DNA of 64,000 bases from Pararoseomonas baculiformis (GTDB lineage Bacteria; Pseudomonadota; Alphaproteobacteria; Acetobacterales; Acetobacteraceae): NCBI RefSeq assembly GCF_017813395.1, contig NZ_JAGIZB010000010.1, positions 117,235-181,234 of the forward strand. The letters run 5' to 3'. The notes beneath the pieces are model-generated. The model was given only the letters and a program-made list of their open reading frames with translations, was not told the DNA's origin and searched no databases. Each line of letters opens with the position of its first letter. Position 1 is the first letter of the stretch. Below are positions 17,729-27,809 of the stretch, in pieces. The position numbers were made by a program, and so were the translations under genes.

Positions 17729-19077
17729 CAGGCAGGCTCCGCCTCACGGTTGACGAGATCGGCGACGAGGGTGCGGAAGGCATCGCCCCGCGCCTCGAAG
17801 CTGCGGAACTGGTCGAAGGACGCGCAGGCCGGCGAGAGGAGCACCGCCCCGCTGCCGGTGCGCCGCGCGGCCTCCAGCGCGGCGGGAACCGCCGCCTCCA
17901 GCGTGCCGAGGATGCGGTTTGGCACGCCATGCGCCGCGAGGGTGGCGGCGAATTCCTCCGCCGCCTGCCCGATCAGAAGCGCTTCCGCGATACGAGGGAA
18001 ATAGGGGGCCAGCGGCACGATCCCGCCCGCCTTCGGCACGCCGCCCGCGATCCAGACCACGCGCTCATGACAGGCCAGCGCATAGGCGGCGCTGTCCGCG
18101 TTCGTGGCCTTGCTGTCGTTCAGGAAGGCGATGCCGTCGAGCTCGCCCACGCGCTCCTGCCGGTGCGGCAGGCCGGGATAGGTCAGCAGCGCCCGCGCCA
18201 CCACCTCCCGCGAGATGCCGAGGCCGAAGGCGAGGGCCGTGGCGGCTGCCGCGTTCTGGGCGTTGTGGATGCCGGGCAGGGCGATGGCGCCGGAGAGATC
18301 AGCGATCACCCCCCTCTCGTCCCGCAGCGATACGCCCTCGGCCCAGATGCCGCCGGTCTGCGGCGCGGTGCCGGAAACCGGGACCACGCGCCCCCGATGC
18401 TCCGTCGCCAACCCGCGCGTCCCGGCATCATCCATGCCGAACACCGCGACATCGTTGCCCAGCATCACCCGTGCCTTGGCGGCGGCATAGCCGGCCATGT
18501 CGCCATGCCGGTCCAGATGGTCCGGGGAAAGGTTGAGCAGCGCGCCCAGATCGAAGCGCGCCTGGTCCAGCCGCTCCGCCGAATAGGAGGACATCTCAAG
18601 GATATACGCGCCGTCATCCGGCAGGATCGGCATGTCCAGCGCGGCCGGGCCGAGATTGCCGCCGGTGGACACCACCATCCCCGCCCTGCGGGCGATATGG
18701 TCCAGCAGCGCGGTGGTGGTGGACTTGCCGTTGGTGCCGGTGATGCCGACGAAGCGCGCCCTGCTGCCCGCCGCGCGCACCGCCCGGTAGAGGAACTCCA
18801 CGTCGCAGAGCACCGGCGCCCCGATTTCCGCGGCCCGCAGCGCCACGGGATGCGCCTTCGGGCCGCGATGCGGGATGCCGGGGGAGATCATCAGCAGGTC
18901 GAAATCAGCCGGCCGCTCCAGCCGGAGCCCGGCCTCGGCGGCCTGGGCGCGCGCGGCCTCGCCATCATCCCAGGCGATGACCTCGGCGCCCCATTCGCGC
19001 AGCCGGAGCGCGGCCGGAAGCCCGGCCCGCCCAAGGCCGAGCACCGCGATACGGGTTCCGGCGAAGGGGGCGCGCAT
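17728..19077 (-). CDS. murD: UDP-N-acetylmuramoylalanine--D-glutamate ligase MurD
   Basis: MurD adds D-glutamate to UDP-MurNAc-L-Ala. The 449-residue protein starts with a Rossmann-like IAVLGLGRAGLPAALRL fold, the ATP site is GITGTNGKSTTT, and the central domain has EMSSYSAERLD, NLSPDHLDRHG, HNAQNAAAATAL and the NDSKATNADSA motif. The ATG at 19077 lies 5 nt after the mraY stop; an upstream in-frame start at 19170 would run through the end of mraY. Confidence 0.95.
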   Translation of the reverse strand: MRAPFAGTRIAVLGLGRAGLPAALRLREWGAEVIAWDDGEAARAQAAEAGLRLERPADFDLLMISPGIPHRGPKAHPVALRAAEIGAPVLCDVEFLYRAVRAAGSRARFVGITGTNGKSTTTALLDHIARRAGMVVSTGGNLGPAALDMPILPDDGAYILEMSSYSAERLDQARFDLGALLNLSPDHLDRHGDMAGYAAAKARVMLGNDVAVFGMDDAGTRGLATEHRGRVVPVSGTAPQTGGIWAEGVSLRDERGVIADLSGAIALPGIHNAQNAAAATALAFGLGISREVVARALLTYPGLPHRQERVGELDGIAFLNDSKATNADSAAYALACHERVVWIAGGVPKAGGIVPLAPYFPRIAEALLIGQAAEEFAATLAAHGVPNRILGTLEAAVPAALEAARRTGSGAVLLSPACASFDQFRSFEARGDAFRTLVADLVNREAEPA

Positions 19078-19082
19078 GACGC

Positions 19083-20168
19083 TCACCGGATCTTCAGCGT
19101 GGAAAGGCCGACCAGGGCGAGGATCATGGAGATGATCCAGAAGCGGATGACGATGGTCGGCTCCGCCCATCCCTTCTTCTCGAAGTGATGGTGCAGGGGC
19201 GCCATCAGGAACACGCGCCGGCCCGTGCGCTTGAACCAGAAGACCTGGATGATGACCGAGAGCGTCTCAACCACGAAGACGCCGCCGACAATGGCCAGCA
19301 CCACCTCATGCTTCGTCGCCACGGCCACGGCGCCGAGCGCGCCGCCCAGGGAAAGGCTGCCCGTGTCGCCCATGAACACCGCGGCCGGGGGGGCATTGAA
19401 CCACAGGAAGCCCAGCCCCGCGCCGATCAGCGCCGAGCAGAACACCGCCAGCTCGCCCGTGCCCGGCACGAAGTGCAGCTGCAGGTAGTCGGCGAAGACC
19501 CGGTTGCCCACGAGATAGGCGATCAGCGCGAAGACGCCCGCCGCGATCATCACCGGCACGATCGCCAGGCCGTCCAGCCCATCCGTCAGGTTCACGGCGT
19601 TGGAGGCGCCGACGATCACCAGCATGCCGATGATGGGGAAGAGGATGCCGAAGGGGATCAGCAGTTCCTTGAAGACCGGTAGGGTGAGGTGGTTGCTCAG
19701 CCCCGGCGGCAGAAACCAGCCGATCCCGACCGCCACGACCAGCCCGAGCCCGAACTGCGTGACCAGCTTCCCGCGGGCCGAGACGCCCTTGGTGTTCCGC
19801 TTGGTCACCTTCAGCCAGTCATCGGCGAAGCCGAGCAGGCCGAAGCCGACCGTGACCAGCAGCACCGCCCAGACCATGCCGTTGCGCAGATCCGCCCAGA
19901 GCAGGGTGGAGACGCAGAGCGCCAGCAGGATCAGCACGCCGCCCATGGTGGGCGTGCCCTTCTTCTCCACCAGGTGGCGCGCGGGCCCGTCCTCCCGGAT
20001 CGGCTGCCCGCCGCGCTGGAAGGTGCGGAGCCAGCGGATCACCATCGGGCCGAAGACCATGGAGACGACCAGCGCCGTGATGCAGGCTGCCCCCGCGCGG
20101 AAGGTGAGGTAGCGCAGCAGGTTGAAGATGATGAGGTCGCCAGGCCCGGCGAGCAGCGCGGGGATCAT
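19083..20168 (-). CDS. mraY: Phospho-MurNAc-pentapeptide transferase MraY
   Basis: MraY transfers phospho-MurNAc-pentapeptide to undecaprenyl phosphate, forming lipid I, the first membrane step of peptidoglycan synthesis. The 361-residue protein has about ten membrane helices. The catalytic motifs are present: KKGTPTMGG with the region D-rich [33 protein letters not shown] and the [13 protein letters not shown]is cluster. It overlaps murF by 4 nt. Confidence 0.97.
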   Translation of the reverse strand: MIPALLAGPGDLIIFNLLRYLTFRAGAACITALVVSMVFGPMVIRWLRTFQRGGQPIREDGPARHLVEKKGTPTMGGVLILLALCVSTLLWADLRNGMVWAVLLVTVGFGLLGFADDWLKVTKRNTKGVSARGKLVTQFGLGLVVAVGIGWFLPPGLSNHLTLPVFKELLIPFGILFPIIGMLVIVGASNAVNLTDGLDGLAIVPVMIAAGVFALIAYLVGNRVFADYLQLHFVPGTGELAVFCSALIGAGLGFLWFNAPPAAVFMGDTGSLSLGGALGAVAVATKHEVVLAIVGGVFVVETLSVIIQVFWFKRTGRRVFLMAPLHHHFEKKGWAEPTIVIRFWIISMILALVGLSTLKIR

Positions 20169-21544
20169 GCCGCCGCTCCCTGCGGGCCGATGGCCTTAAT
20201 CGCGCGCACCACCACCGCCATGCGGCTGCCGAGCGAGCCCTTCACCAGCACCGCATCCCGCGCGCGCAGCGCATCGGCCACCATCGGGGCCAGCGCCGCG
20301 CTGTCCGGCGCGTGGGCGCCGCGCTTCTCAGGCGGCAGCGCATCGTGAAGCGCCTGCATCTGCGGACCACAGGTAAAGACGATGTCGGCACAAGCCGCCG
20401 CATCCGTGGCCAGGGCGGCATGCATCGCCACGCCCTCGTCACCCAGTTCAAGCATATCGCCCATCACGGCCACGCGCCGCATCTCCCTCTGAGCCGCCAG
20501 GACGGCAAGGGCCGCACGCATGGAGACCGTATTCGCATTGTAGGATTCATCGAGCAGCAGGAGCGTGCCGCCCGGGGCGGGAATAACCACGCGGGCCCCC
20601 CGCCCGGCCAGCGCGGAAAACGCGGACAGGCCTTCAGCAAATCGCGATGGATCGGCCCCGAGCGCCTGGGCGGCGGCCAGGGCCGCGCAGGCATTCATGG
20701 CCATGTGCCGCCCGGGCACGGCGAGCGAGACCGGGAAGGCCTGCCCCCCCAGCCCGACGCGGAAGGACTGCCGGTCGGCCTCGCCCTGCCAGTCCAGCAG
20801 CCGGGCATCGCCGCCATCGCCGAAGGTGACGACCCGCACCCCGGCCTCCTCGGCCCGGCGCCGCAGCAGCCCGGCCTGCGCGCCCTCGGCCGGCAGCACC
20901 GCCACGCCGCCCGGCTCCAGCCCGGCGACGATATCGGCCTTTTCCTCGGCAATCGCCTCGATCGAGCCGAGGCGCCCGAGATGAGCCGGCGCGATGGTGA
21001 TGATCACCGCCACATGGGGACGCGCGAGGCGCGAGAGCGGCGCGATCTCGCCGCGCGTGTTCATCCCGATCTCGATCACGCCGTACCCGGCGGAAACCGG
21101 CATCCGCGCGAGGGTGAGGGGCACGCCCCAATGGTTGTTGTAGCTTGCCACCGCGGCATGGACGGAACCGCAGGCTGCAAGCCCTGCTGCCAGCATCTCC
21201 TTCGTGCTGGTCTTGCCCACGCTGCCCGTGACGGCCACGAAACGCGCGGCGGAACGCGCCCGCCCGGCCGCGCCGAGCTCGGTGAGGCCGGCGAGCGTGT
21301 CATCCACGCGCAGCAGCGGCGCGGCGCCGGGGATCGCGCGGTCCACCATGGCGCAGGCCGCGCCGCGCGAAAGCGCATCCGGAACGAAGTCATGCCCGTC
21401 CCGCGCATCGCGCAGCGCGACGAACAACTCGCCGGACCCGATGCCGCGGCTGTCGATGGAAACGCCGGTGATGGCCACGCCATCCGGCACCTCGCCGCCT
21501 GTCGCCTCCCGCAGGGAGGCCGAATCCCAGAGCGGTGCGGTCAC
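20165..21544 (-). CDS. murF: UDP-MurNAc-tripeptide--D-Ala-D-Ala ligase MurF
   Basis: MurF adds the D-Ala-D-Ala dipeptide made by Ddl. The 459-residue protein starts with [20 protein letters not shown], has the ATP motif [14 protein letters not shown], a [14 protein letters not shown] segment typical of Mur[11 protein letters not shown], and [13 protein letters not shown] in the C-terminal domain. 4-nt overlaps with murE upstream and mraY downstream indicate coupled translation. Confidence 0.96.
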   Translation of the reverse strand: MTAPLWDSASLREATGGEVPDGVAITGVSIDSRGIGSGELFVALRDARDGHDFVPDALSRGAACAMVDRAIPGAAPLLRVDDTLAGLTELGAAGRARSAARFVAVTGSVGKTSTKEMLAAGLAACGSVHAAVASYNNHWGVPLTLARMPVSAGYGVIEIGMNTRGEIAPLSRLARPHVAVIITIAPAHLGRLGSIEAIAEEKADIVAGLEPGGVAVLPAEGAQAGLLRRRAEEAGVRVVTFGDGGDARLLDWQGEADRQSFRVGLGGQAFPVSLAVPGRHMAMNACAALAAAQALGADPSRFAEGLSAFSALAGRGARVVIPAPGGTLLLLDESYNANTVSMRAALAVLAAQREMRRVAVMGDMLELGDEGVAMHAALATDAAACADIVFTCGPQMQALHDALPPEKRGAHAPDSAALAPMVADALRARDAVLVKGSLGSRMAVVVRAIKAIGPQGAAA

Positions 21545-23016
21545 GGAGCGGACCCTGCGAGGCGGCGCACCACCTGCACATCATCGAAGGGATGCGTCAC
21601 CCCCGCGATGGTCTGCCCGCTCTCATGCCCCTTGCCGGCCACGGCCAGCACATCGCCGGGGCCGAGCGCCGCCATGGCTTCCGCGATGGCGGCCTCGCGC
21701 CCGCCGATCTCCACCCCGCCGGGGCAGGCGGCCAGCACGGATGCGCGGATCGCCGCGGGTTCCTCGCTGCGCGGGTTGTCATCGGTCACCACCACACGGT
21801 CCGCATACCGGGCGGCCGCGGCCCCCATCAGCGGGCGCTTGCCGGGATCGCGGTCCCCGCCCGCGCCGAACACGACATGCAGCCGCGCCGCATGGGGCCG
21901 CAGCGCGGTCAGCAGCCGCTCCAGCGCATCGGGCGTATGGGCGTAATCGACATAGACCGCCGCGCCGTTCGGAAGCCGCGCGGCCAGTTCCATCCGTCCG
22001 CGCACGCCGGCCAGGCGGGGCAGGGCGCGCAGCACGCGATCGGCCGGCAGGCCCGTGGCCACGGCCAGCGCCGCCGCCACCATCACGTTGTCGGCCTGGT
22101 AGCGCCCGACCAGCGGCAGGTGCACCGTCTCCCGGCGGCCGAACAGGCTCAGCTCCAGCTCCTGCCCATCCGCCTGCGGCGCGTGGCGGAGCAGCCGCAG
22201 GTCTGATCCGGCCTCGCCCACGCTCATCAGCCGCAGCCGCCGCGCGGCGGCGATGGCGCGCAACGCCGCCAGCGTCGCGCCGTCCATGTCGGCATTCACC
22301 ACCGCCGGCCGCCCGGGCTCCAGCAGCGTGTCAAACAGGCGCAGCTTGGCCGCGCGGTATTCCTCGAGCGTGCCGTGATAATCCAGATGGTCGCGCGTCA
22401 GGTTCGAAAAGCCGGCGCCGGCCAGCGACACGCCATCCAGCCGCCGCTGGTCCAGGCCGTGGGAGGATGCCTCCATGGCCGCATGCGTCACCCCTGCGCG
22501 CGCGATGGCGGCCAGGGTCGCGTGAAGCGACACCGGATCGGGGGTGGTGAGGGAAGGCCCCTGGGGAAAGCCATCGGCCATCAGCCCCAGCGTGCCCATG
22601 GAAGCGGCGCGGGCTCCTGCCTGCGCCCAGATCTGGCGCAGGAAATCCGCCGTGCTCGTCTTGCCGTTGGTGCCGGTCACGGCCACCACGGTGCCGGGCT
22701 GCACGCCATGGAAGCGCGCCGCCATCAGCGCCAGCGCCCGGCGCGGGTCACGCGCCGTCACCAGCGGGCGCGGCGGCACGCCGGGCGGCCATTCCGTGCC
22801 CTCGGGCGCCAGGATGGCGGCGGCACCGCGCCGCACGGCGTCCTCGATATGCGTGCGCCCATCCGTGCGCGTGCCCGGCAGCGCCGCGAACAGCGCACCC
22901 GGCACGACCTGCCGGCTATCCGCCGTCAGCGCCGTCACATCCGGCCGGCCCTCGGATCCCGCATCGTAGCGCAGCGCGATCGGGTCCAGCCGGGCCATCA
23001 GCTCATCGAGCCTCAT
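21541..23016 (-). CDS. murE: UDP-MurNAc-L-Ala-D-Glu--meso-diaminopimelate ligase MurE
   Basis: MurE adds the third stem-peptide residue. The ATP site GTNGKT is at residues 115-120, followed by EASSHGLDQRRL, NLTRDHLDYHGTLEEYR and YVDYAHTPDALERLL. The DNPR motif (about 413-416, in VTDDNPRSEEP) indicates meso-diaminopimelate rather than lysine as substrate, as expected for a Gram-negative. The 491-residue gene overlaps the end of ftsI by 14 nt and murF by 4 nt. Confidence 0.97.
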   Translation of the reverse strand: MRLDELMARLDPIALRYDAGSEGRPDVTALTADSRQVVPGALFAALPGTRTDGRTHIEDAVRRGAAAILAPEGTEWPPGVPPRPLVTARDPRRALALMAARFHGVQPGTVVAVTGTNGKTSTADFLRQIWAQAGARAASMGTLGLMADGFPQGPSLTTPDPVSLHATLAAIARAGVTHAAMEASSHGLDQRRLDGVSLAGAGFSNLTRDHLDYHGTLEEYRAAKLRLFDTLLEPGRPAVVNADMDGATLAALRAIAAARRLRLMSVGEAGSDLRLLRHAPQADGQELELSLFGRRETVHLPLVGRYQADNVMVAAALAVATGLPADRVLRALPRLAGVRGRMELAARLPNGAAVYVDYAHTPDALERLLTALRPHAARLHVVFGAGGDRDPGKRPLMGAAAARYADRVVVTDDNPRSEEPAAIRASVLAACPGGVEIGGREAAIAEAMAALGPGDVLAVAGKGHESGQTIAGVTHPFDDVQVVRRLAGSAP

Positions 23017-25087
23017 GGCTCTCGGGCCAGGAAGGCGTGGCCGGGAGCGTGGCCGCCTGCGCTGCCATGGAGAAGCGGATCCGGCTCACCGCCTGGCCGC
23101 GCATCATCTCCGTCTCGGTCACCCGCAGCGGCACCGGCGGCGCGAGGGTTGGGGTGGAGGGCACGGGCTGCGGCGTGGCCGGCCGTGGCGCAACCGCCGG
23201 CGTCGTGGCCGGGCGGGAAGGCGGAGCGGCTGCGGTTCCCGGGCGCGCCGCCGGGGCGGTGGCCGCGGAGGGGCGCGGGCCGGGCCGGCCAGGCTGCAGC
23301 GGAATGGATACGGCCTGGAGGATCGACGGCTCCTGCGGGTTCTCGGGAACCATCCCCAGGACCGGCGCGATCCGTGCGATCACCGCGCCCGCCGCCGGCG
23401 CCGCCACCCAACCCGCCGTCGCATAGCCATGCGACCGCGCATTCGGGTTCGGCTCGTCCACCATCACATAGACCGCGTAGCGCGGTGCGTTCATCGGGAA
23501 GGCGCCCACGAAGGCCGCGATGCGCTTGTTCGCCAGATAGCCGCCGCGCGGCCCGGTCTTCTGCGCCGTGCCCGTCTTGCCGCCGACGAAATAGCCGGGA
23601 ACATCGGCGCCCTTGCCCGAGCCATCCGTCACCACCAGCCGCATGAGGCGGCGCATGGTCTCGGAGGTGCGCTCGCTCACCACCCGCGTGCCCTCGCGCA
23701 CCGTGCCCGGCGGCTGTGCCAGCAGGGTCGGCTGCCGCAGGATCCCGCCATTGGCGATGGCCGCGATGCCGGTGGCGACATGCAGCGGCGTGACCGAGAT
23801 GCCGTGGCCGAAGGAGATCGTCATCATGTTGATGTCGCGCCAGCCATTGGCGGGCGGCACCAACGGCAGCGCCGTCTCGGTGATCTCGATCTGCTGGCGC
23901 GACAGCATGCCCAGGCGCTGCATGAACTCGCGCTGGCGCTGCGGCCCATAGCCCTGGGCCATGTGTGCCGCACCCAGGTTCGAGGAGTAGGCCAGGACCT
24001 CAGGGAAGGTCAGCCAGCGGTTCTTGCCCTTGTAGTCGCTGATGGTGAACCGGCCGTAGCGGATCGGCGAGGCAGCGTTGAAGCTGCTCGAATGCACGTT
24101 GGACGTGCCGAATTCGAGCGCCGCGGCCGCGGTGATCAGCTTGAAGGTCGAGCCCGGCTCATAGGTGCCGACAGTCACGCGGTTGAAGCGCTGCTCCGGC
24201 GTGGCCGAGCCGATGTCGCCCGCATCGTAGTCGGGGAGGGACACCATCGCCATGACTTCGCCGGTGTGGATGTCCAGCACCACGCCCGCGCCGCCGATGC
24301 CGGTGTAATCATCGATCGCCTTCGCGACCGCGTCCCGCAGCGCCAGCTGCACGCGGATGTCGATGGAGGTGCGCAGCGGGTCATGTGGGCGGGCGCGCAG
24401 CCTCTCGTCATGGTAGCGCTCCATGCCCGAGAGGCCGGCGCCGTCCACGTCCACATTGCCCAGCACGTGCACGGCGGCACGGCCCTGCGGGTAGTAGCGG
24501 CGCTCGCCCTCCTCGAAATGCAGGCCGGCGATGCCCAGGTCGTTCACCGCCTGCTTCTCGCGCGGGGTCAGCGCGCGGGCGAGGTAGGAGAACTGGCGCT
24601 CCCCCGTCAGCCGCGCGGCCAGCCGCGAGGCATCCAGCTGCGGCAGCACGCGCGACAGGCGCTGCGCGACCTCCGCCGGATTGTCGATCTGCTTCGGATT
24701 GGCGTAGAGCGCCGTCACCGGCAGCGAAACCGCGAGGATCTCCCCGTTGCGGTCCGTGATCGGCGCCCGGGTGGTTACCGGGTCCGGCGTGGGCACGAAG
24801 CGCGACGCCAGCGGCTGCACCGGGCGCCGCGGCTCACGCGGGTCGATCACCGTGGCGATGGTCGCCTTCAGCCCCACCGCGCCGAAGAGAAGGCCGAAGC
24901 CGGCGGCCGCGAGAACCAGGCGCCCCCGGCTCTTCTCCAGCATGGCGCGCCGCGCCAGGTCGGGCTGGCCCGAGCGCGCGGCCGACCAATGGCTTCCCCG
25001 CCCATCGCCCAGGCGCGCGGCCCGCACGGGCTCGCGCAGGTGGTAGGCGATCGTCGCGTTGGGATCGGGGGCGGAGGGCTCGTTCAC
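23003..25087 (-). CDS. ftsI: Septal peptidoglycan transpeptidase FtsI (PBP3)
   Basis: FtsI is the class B penicillin-binding protein that crosslinks septal peptidoglycan, acting with FtsW. The 694-residue protein has a cytoplasmic N-terminus, one membrane helix (about 56-78), the pedestal domain beginning RAPITDRNGEILAVS, and the transpeptidase domain with STFK (313-316, nucleophile Ser313), SSN (368-370) and KTGT (504-507). The last 100 or so residues are Pro/Ala/Thr-rich and extend past the usual end, with a final VTETEMMRGQAVSRIRF segment. It overlaps ftsL and murE. Confidence 0.96.
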   Translation of the reverse strand: MNEPSAPDPNATIAYHLREPVRAARLGDGRGSHWSAARSGQPDLARRAMLEKSRGRLVLAAAGFGLLFGAVGLKATIATVIDPREPRRPVQPLASRFVPTPDPVTTRAPITDRNGEILAVSLPVTALYANPKQIDNPAEVAQRLSRVLPQLDASRLAARLTGERQFSYLARALTPREKQAVNDLGIAGLHFEEGERRYYPQGRAAVHVLGNVDVDGAGLSGMERYHDERLRARPHDPLRTSIDIRVQLALRDAVAKAIDDYTGIGGAGVVLDIHTGEVMAMVSLPDYDAGDIGSATPEQRFNRVTVGTYEPGSTFKLITAAAALEFGTSNVHSSSFNAASPIRYGRFTISDYKGKNRWLTFPEVLAYSSNLGAAHMAQGYGPQRQREFMQRLGMLSRQQIEITETALPLVPPANGWRDINMMTISFGHGISVTPLHVATGIAAIANGGILRQPTLLAQPPGTVREGTRVVSERTSETMRRLMRLVVTDGSGKGADVPGYFVGGKTGTAQKTGPRGGYLANKRIAAFVGAFPMNAPRYAVYVMVDEPNPNARSHGYATAGWVAAPAAGAVIARIAPVLGMVPENPQEPSILQAVSIPLQPGRPGPRPSAATAPAARPGTAAAPPSRPATTPAVAPRPATPQPVPSTPTLAPPVPLRVTETEMMRGQAVSRIRFSMAAQAATLPATPSWPESHEAR

Positions 25088-26082
25088 CGCACGCTATCCA
25101 GCGTCGCGGCGCTGGCGCGCGCCACGGGAACGGGCGGCGCGAGCAGCGGGCGGGATGCGCCGCCGAGCATGGAGCCAGAAACCACCGGCATCTCGGGCGC
25201 GCGCGGCGCGGGCGGCTGCGCCGCCGGGGCCACTTGGCGCATCTGCAGGGATGTCCGCAGCAGCGCGGGCGCCTGCGGCGGGGCGGCCAGGTTGATGCCG
25301 CGATCAACCTCGCGCTCGGCGATCTGGGATTCTACCGCCTGCGGCGCCACGCGGCGCGGCACCGGGCGGGGCGCCTCGGCCAGGCGCGGCGCCGGCTCAC
25401 GCTCGGCCACCGCGCGCGGGACCGGGCTGCGGAGCGCGGCCACTTGCGGCTGGGCGGGCGCGGCAACGCGTGCGGGGCGCTCGGGGGCCGGGGCGCTTCG
25501 CTCCACGGCGGGCGCCGCGCGCTCGGACGGAGCCGGGGCCGGGGCCGTGCGGGCTGCGGCGAGCTGCACCGGCGCGGGCGGCGGGGCCGGGGGCGGGATG
25601 GGCAGCGGCTCCACGGAAACGGAGGCGATCAGCCCGGGCTCCTCCGCGGCGGGCGCCTGCGCCAGGTGCGGCGCGGCGCTGGCGTCGGGCACAGCCATGG
25701 AGGCCGGAATGGCGGAAGCCACGGCGACATTGTTGGACGCGCCCGGCCGCTGCGAAGGCGCCGGCGCGAAAAGGCTCGGCGCGCCCGCGAAGGCCACCGC
25801 CGCGGGCAGGCGGCGCTCAAGCTCGGCCGCGCGGACGAATTGGTTGGTCTGCATGACCTCCAGCGGCAGGTTGCGCGTGGCGGCGGCACGCAGCCGCTCC
25901 GGCTCGTTCAGCAGGGCCCATTCGGCGCGCAGGACCGCCGTGCGCTCCCGCGCGACCTCGGTCTGCTTCACGGTCTCGCGCAGCACCTTCTCGAGCTGAG
26001 CAACCTCGTGCTTCACCGAGTAGAGGTGCAGCCCCGCCCCGGCCGCGGCAACCAGCGACAGGAAAGTGAGGGGTCGGATCAT
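25084..26082 (-). CDS. ftsL: FtsL-like division protein with long Pro/Ala-rich tail
   Basis: FtsL normally is a 100-130 residue bitopic protein that pairs with FtsB through a coiled coil and activates FtsWI. Here residues 1-20 form a membrane helix ([22 protein letters not shown]), residues 22-60 a coiled coil ([17 protein letters not shown]), and [11 protein letters not shown] at about 62-72 matches the typical end of the FtsL periplasmic domain. About 240 further residues, mostly Pro, Ala, Glu and Arg, follow before the stop. Assignment rests on position (between rsmH and ftsI, 4-nt overlaps at both ends), topology and the short conserved part. The tail has no recognisable domain. Confidence 0.85.
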   Translation of the reverse strand: MIRPLTFLSLVAAAGAGLHLYSVKHEVAQLEKVLRETVKQTEVARERTAVLRAEWALLNEPERLRAAATRNLPLEVMQTNQFVRAAELERRLPAAVAFAGAPSLFAPAPSQRPGASNNVAVASAIPASMAVPDASAAPHLAQAPAAEEPGLIASVSVEPLPIPPPAPPPAPVQLAAARTAPAPAPSERAAPAVERSAPAPERPARVAAPAQPQVAALRSPVPRAVAEREPAPRLAEAPRPVPRRVAPQAVESQIAEREVDRGINLAAPPQAPALLRTSLQMRQVAPAAQPPAPRAPEMPVVSGSMLGGASRPLLAPPVPVARASAATLDSVR

Positions 26083-27056
26083 GCGGCCAGCCTCTCGATG
26101 GCGCGGAGCCTTGCGGATCGCGCTCGTGGATTCGTTGTGGACTCTGCCACGGAAGGTCGCAGAGCGGTGGTGGTCAGCAGGCGGAATTCCGCCGGTTTCT
26201 GGGCCTCTTTCAACGAGGCCGGATCGAATCGGGAAGCGCCGGGCGTGCGGCCCGCCGCATCGCGCATGAAGCGCTTCACGATGCGGTCCTCCAGCGAATG
26301 GAAGGAGACGACGACGAGCCGCCCGCCGGGCGCGAGCAGCTTCGCCGCGCCGTCGAGCCCGCGCTCGATCTCGCCGAGCTCGTCATTCACGCGCAGGCGC
26401 AGCGCCTGGAAGCTGCGCGTCGCGCTGTCCATGCCGGAAGGATCGCGCGGCATCACCGCATGGATGGCTTCCGCAAGCTGCAGCGTCGTCTCGAAGGGCG
26501 CGTCGCCGCGCGCGGCCACGATCTTGCGCGCGATGCGCCGGGAATGCCGCTCCTCGCCGAGCTGCCAGAGCAGGTCGGCCAGCTCCCGCTCCGGGAGCGT
26601 GTTCACCAGCTCGGCCGCGGTCGGTCCCGACTTCTCCATCCGCATGTCGAGCGGCCCGTCCGTGCGGAGCGAGAAGCCGCGCTCCGCCTGGTCGATCTGG
26701 TAGGAGGACACGCCGAGGTCGAGCACCACCCCGTCCAGCGCCGCCACGCCCCGGTCTTCCATCAGGGCGTGCATGTCGCCGAAGCGGCCCTCCACCAGGT
26801 GCAGCCGGCCGGGGAAGCGGGCCACGAGGCTGGCGCCGCGGGCGATCGCGTCGGGGTCGCGGTCCACGGCATAGAGGGTGCAGGCGGCGGCGGAGAGGAT
26901 GGCGGCGCTGTAGCCGCCGCCGCCAAAGGTGCCGTCGAGATAGGTGGCGCCGTCGCGCGGGGCGAGCGAGGCCAGCACCTCGGCCAGCATCACCGGCACA
27001 TGGCCGCCCTCGGTGGGGTCGGGCGCGACCATGGGGGAGGTGAGGTCGGTGCTCAT
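26079..27056 (-). CDS. rsmH: 16S rRNA (cytosine-1402-N4) methyltransferase RsmH
   Basis: RsmH (MraW) methylates N4 of C1402 in the decoding centre of 16S rRNA using SAM. In the 325-residue sequence [10 protein letters not shown] opens the fold, [16 protein letters not shown] is the SAM-binding loop, [15 protein letters not shown] and [14 protein letters not shown] are the family motifs, and [12 protein letters not shown] plus [13 protein letters not shown] lie in the C-terminal half. It overlaps mraZ and ftsL by 4 nt each. Confidence 0.97.
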   Translation of the reverse strand: MSTDLTSPMVAPDPTEGGHVPVMLAEVLASLAPRDGATYLDGTFGGGGYSAAILSAAACTLYAVDRDPDAIARGASLVARFPGRLHLVEGRFGDMHALMEDRGVAALDGVVLDLGVSSYQIDQAERGFSLRTDGPLDMRMEKSGPTAAELVNTLPERELADLLWQLGEERHSRRIARKIVAARGDAPFETTLQLAEAIHAVMPRDPSGMDSATRSFQALRLRVNDELGEIERGLDGAAKLLAPGGRLVVVSFHSLEDRIVKRFMRDAAGRTPGASRFDPASLKEAQKPAEFRLLTTTALRPSVAESTTNPRARSARLRAIERLAA

Positions 27057-27526
27057 GCGCGCCCCGCGGGCGGCAGGCCGGGACGGGCCGGAATGGTCAG
27101 GGCGCGCTCGCGGGCACGCTGGCGGGCCGCCTCGGCGCGCGCCTTGGCCGCCTCGGGCTCCCAGAGCTGGAACAGCTTGCCCAGGCCCATGAAGGTCACG
27201 GCCTCGGTCAGGTTCGCATGGCCGATCAGCTCCTCCGGCAGCACCAGGCGGCCATCGCCATCGGGGCGCATCGGGAAGGCATCGGCGAAGAGGCTGAGGG
27301 AGAGGTCGTCATGGGCGTCGGAGAAGACGTCCAGCTGGTCGATCCCGCCGGCCATCGCCTCGAAGCTCGGGAGCGGCCAGGCCTCCACGCAGGGATCGCG
27401 ATGGGAAAGCCGCAGGACCATCTCCAGCGTGCCCAGGCGCTCAAGGGCAGAGCGGAAGGACGCCGGGACGGAGACCCGTCCCTTCTTGTCCAGCTTGCCC
27501 GTGAAGGTGCCCATGAAATGGGTCAT
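27053..27526 (-). CDS. mraZ: Transcriptional regulator MraZ
   Basis: MraZ is an AbrB-like DNA-binding protein that represses its own dcw promoter in E. coli. The 157-residue product has two SpoVT/AbrB-like halves: [18 protein letters not shown] near the N-terminus and [16 protein letters not shown] in the second half. It begins the dcw run and overlaps rsmH by 4 nt. ATG 27526 is preceded by a GAGGGGG stretch about 12 nt upstream; ATG 27514 is an alternative. A matching operator-like repeat lies 140 bp upstream at 27666-27700. Confidence 0.95.
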   Translation of the reverse strand: MTHFMGTFTGKLDKKGRVSVPASFRSALERLGTLEMVLRLSHRDPCVEAWPLPSFEAMAGGIDQLDVFSDAHDDLSLSLFADAFPMRPDGDGRLVLPEELIGHANLTEAVTFMGLGKLFQLWEPEAAKARAEAARQRARERALTIPARPGLPPAGRA

Positions 27527-27665
27527 CCGCTGGACGTCCGCCCCCTCGCGGTCGCACCGGGCGACTGTGGATCCCCTTTATCAAGTGGCCGGCGAGGCCC
27601 CCCGACCCCGCCGGCTCACCCGACCATCCCGCCAGCCCCTCGCCCCCCTCAGGTCCGGGCCCTTG

Positions 27666-27706
27666 CGGGATGAGGTGGGATAACATGGGATCGTCTGGGC
27701 CAACAA
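27666..27706 (-). promoter_or_regulatory. mraZ: Putative MraZ operator and dcw promoter
   Basis: On the plus strand there are CGGGA (27666-27670), TGGGA (27676-27680), TGGGA (27686-27690) and TGGGC (27696-27700), each separated by exactly 5 nt. This fits the TGGGN-N5 repeats known to bind MraZ in E. coli. A candidate minus-strand promoter overlaps them: TTGTTG at 27701-27706 and GTTATC at 27679-27684, spacing 16 nt. The repeats fall in the spacer and over the -10, which would suit autorepression. The repeat is seen directly; its function is inferred. Confidence 0.7.
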
Positions 27707-27759
27707 GCGCGATTGCACTGTCATGACGAAGTGTTGCCAAGCTGCAACGCGCCGCATAT

Positions 27760-27776
27760 CCGATTATTTCAATCGG
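27760..27776. repeat. Short inverted repeat between rnpB and the dcw promoter
   Basis: CCGATT (27760-27765) and AATCGG (27771-27776) can pair around a 5-nt loop, and flanking bases extend the stem with one mismatch. It follows the 3' end of rnpB by about 35 nt, so it may help end that transcript, though no strong T-run follows it. The stretch 27527-27809 holds no gene that I can support. Confidence 0.45.
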
Positions 27777-27809
27777 TTATACGGTACATTTAGAGTTGGT
27801 TAACAGGAA

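Noticed and set aside
23015..25999. 994-codon plus-strand frame antisense to ftsI and ftsL
   Set aside because: Arg/Gly/Ala-rich shadow frame; ftsI active-site motifs prove the opposite strand.
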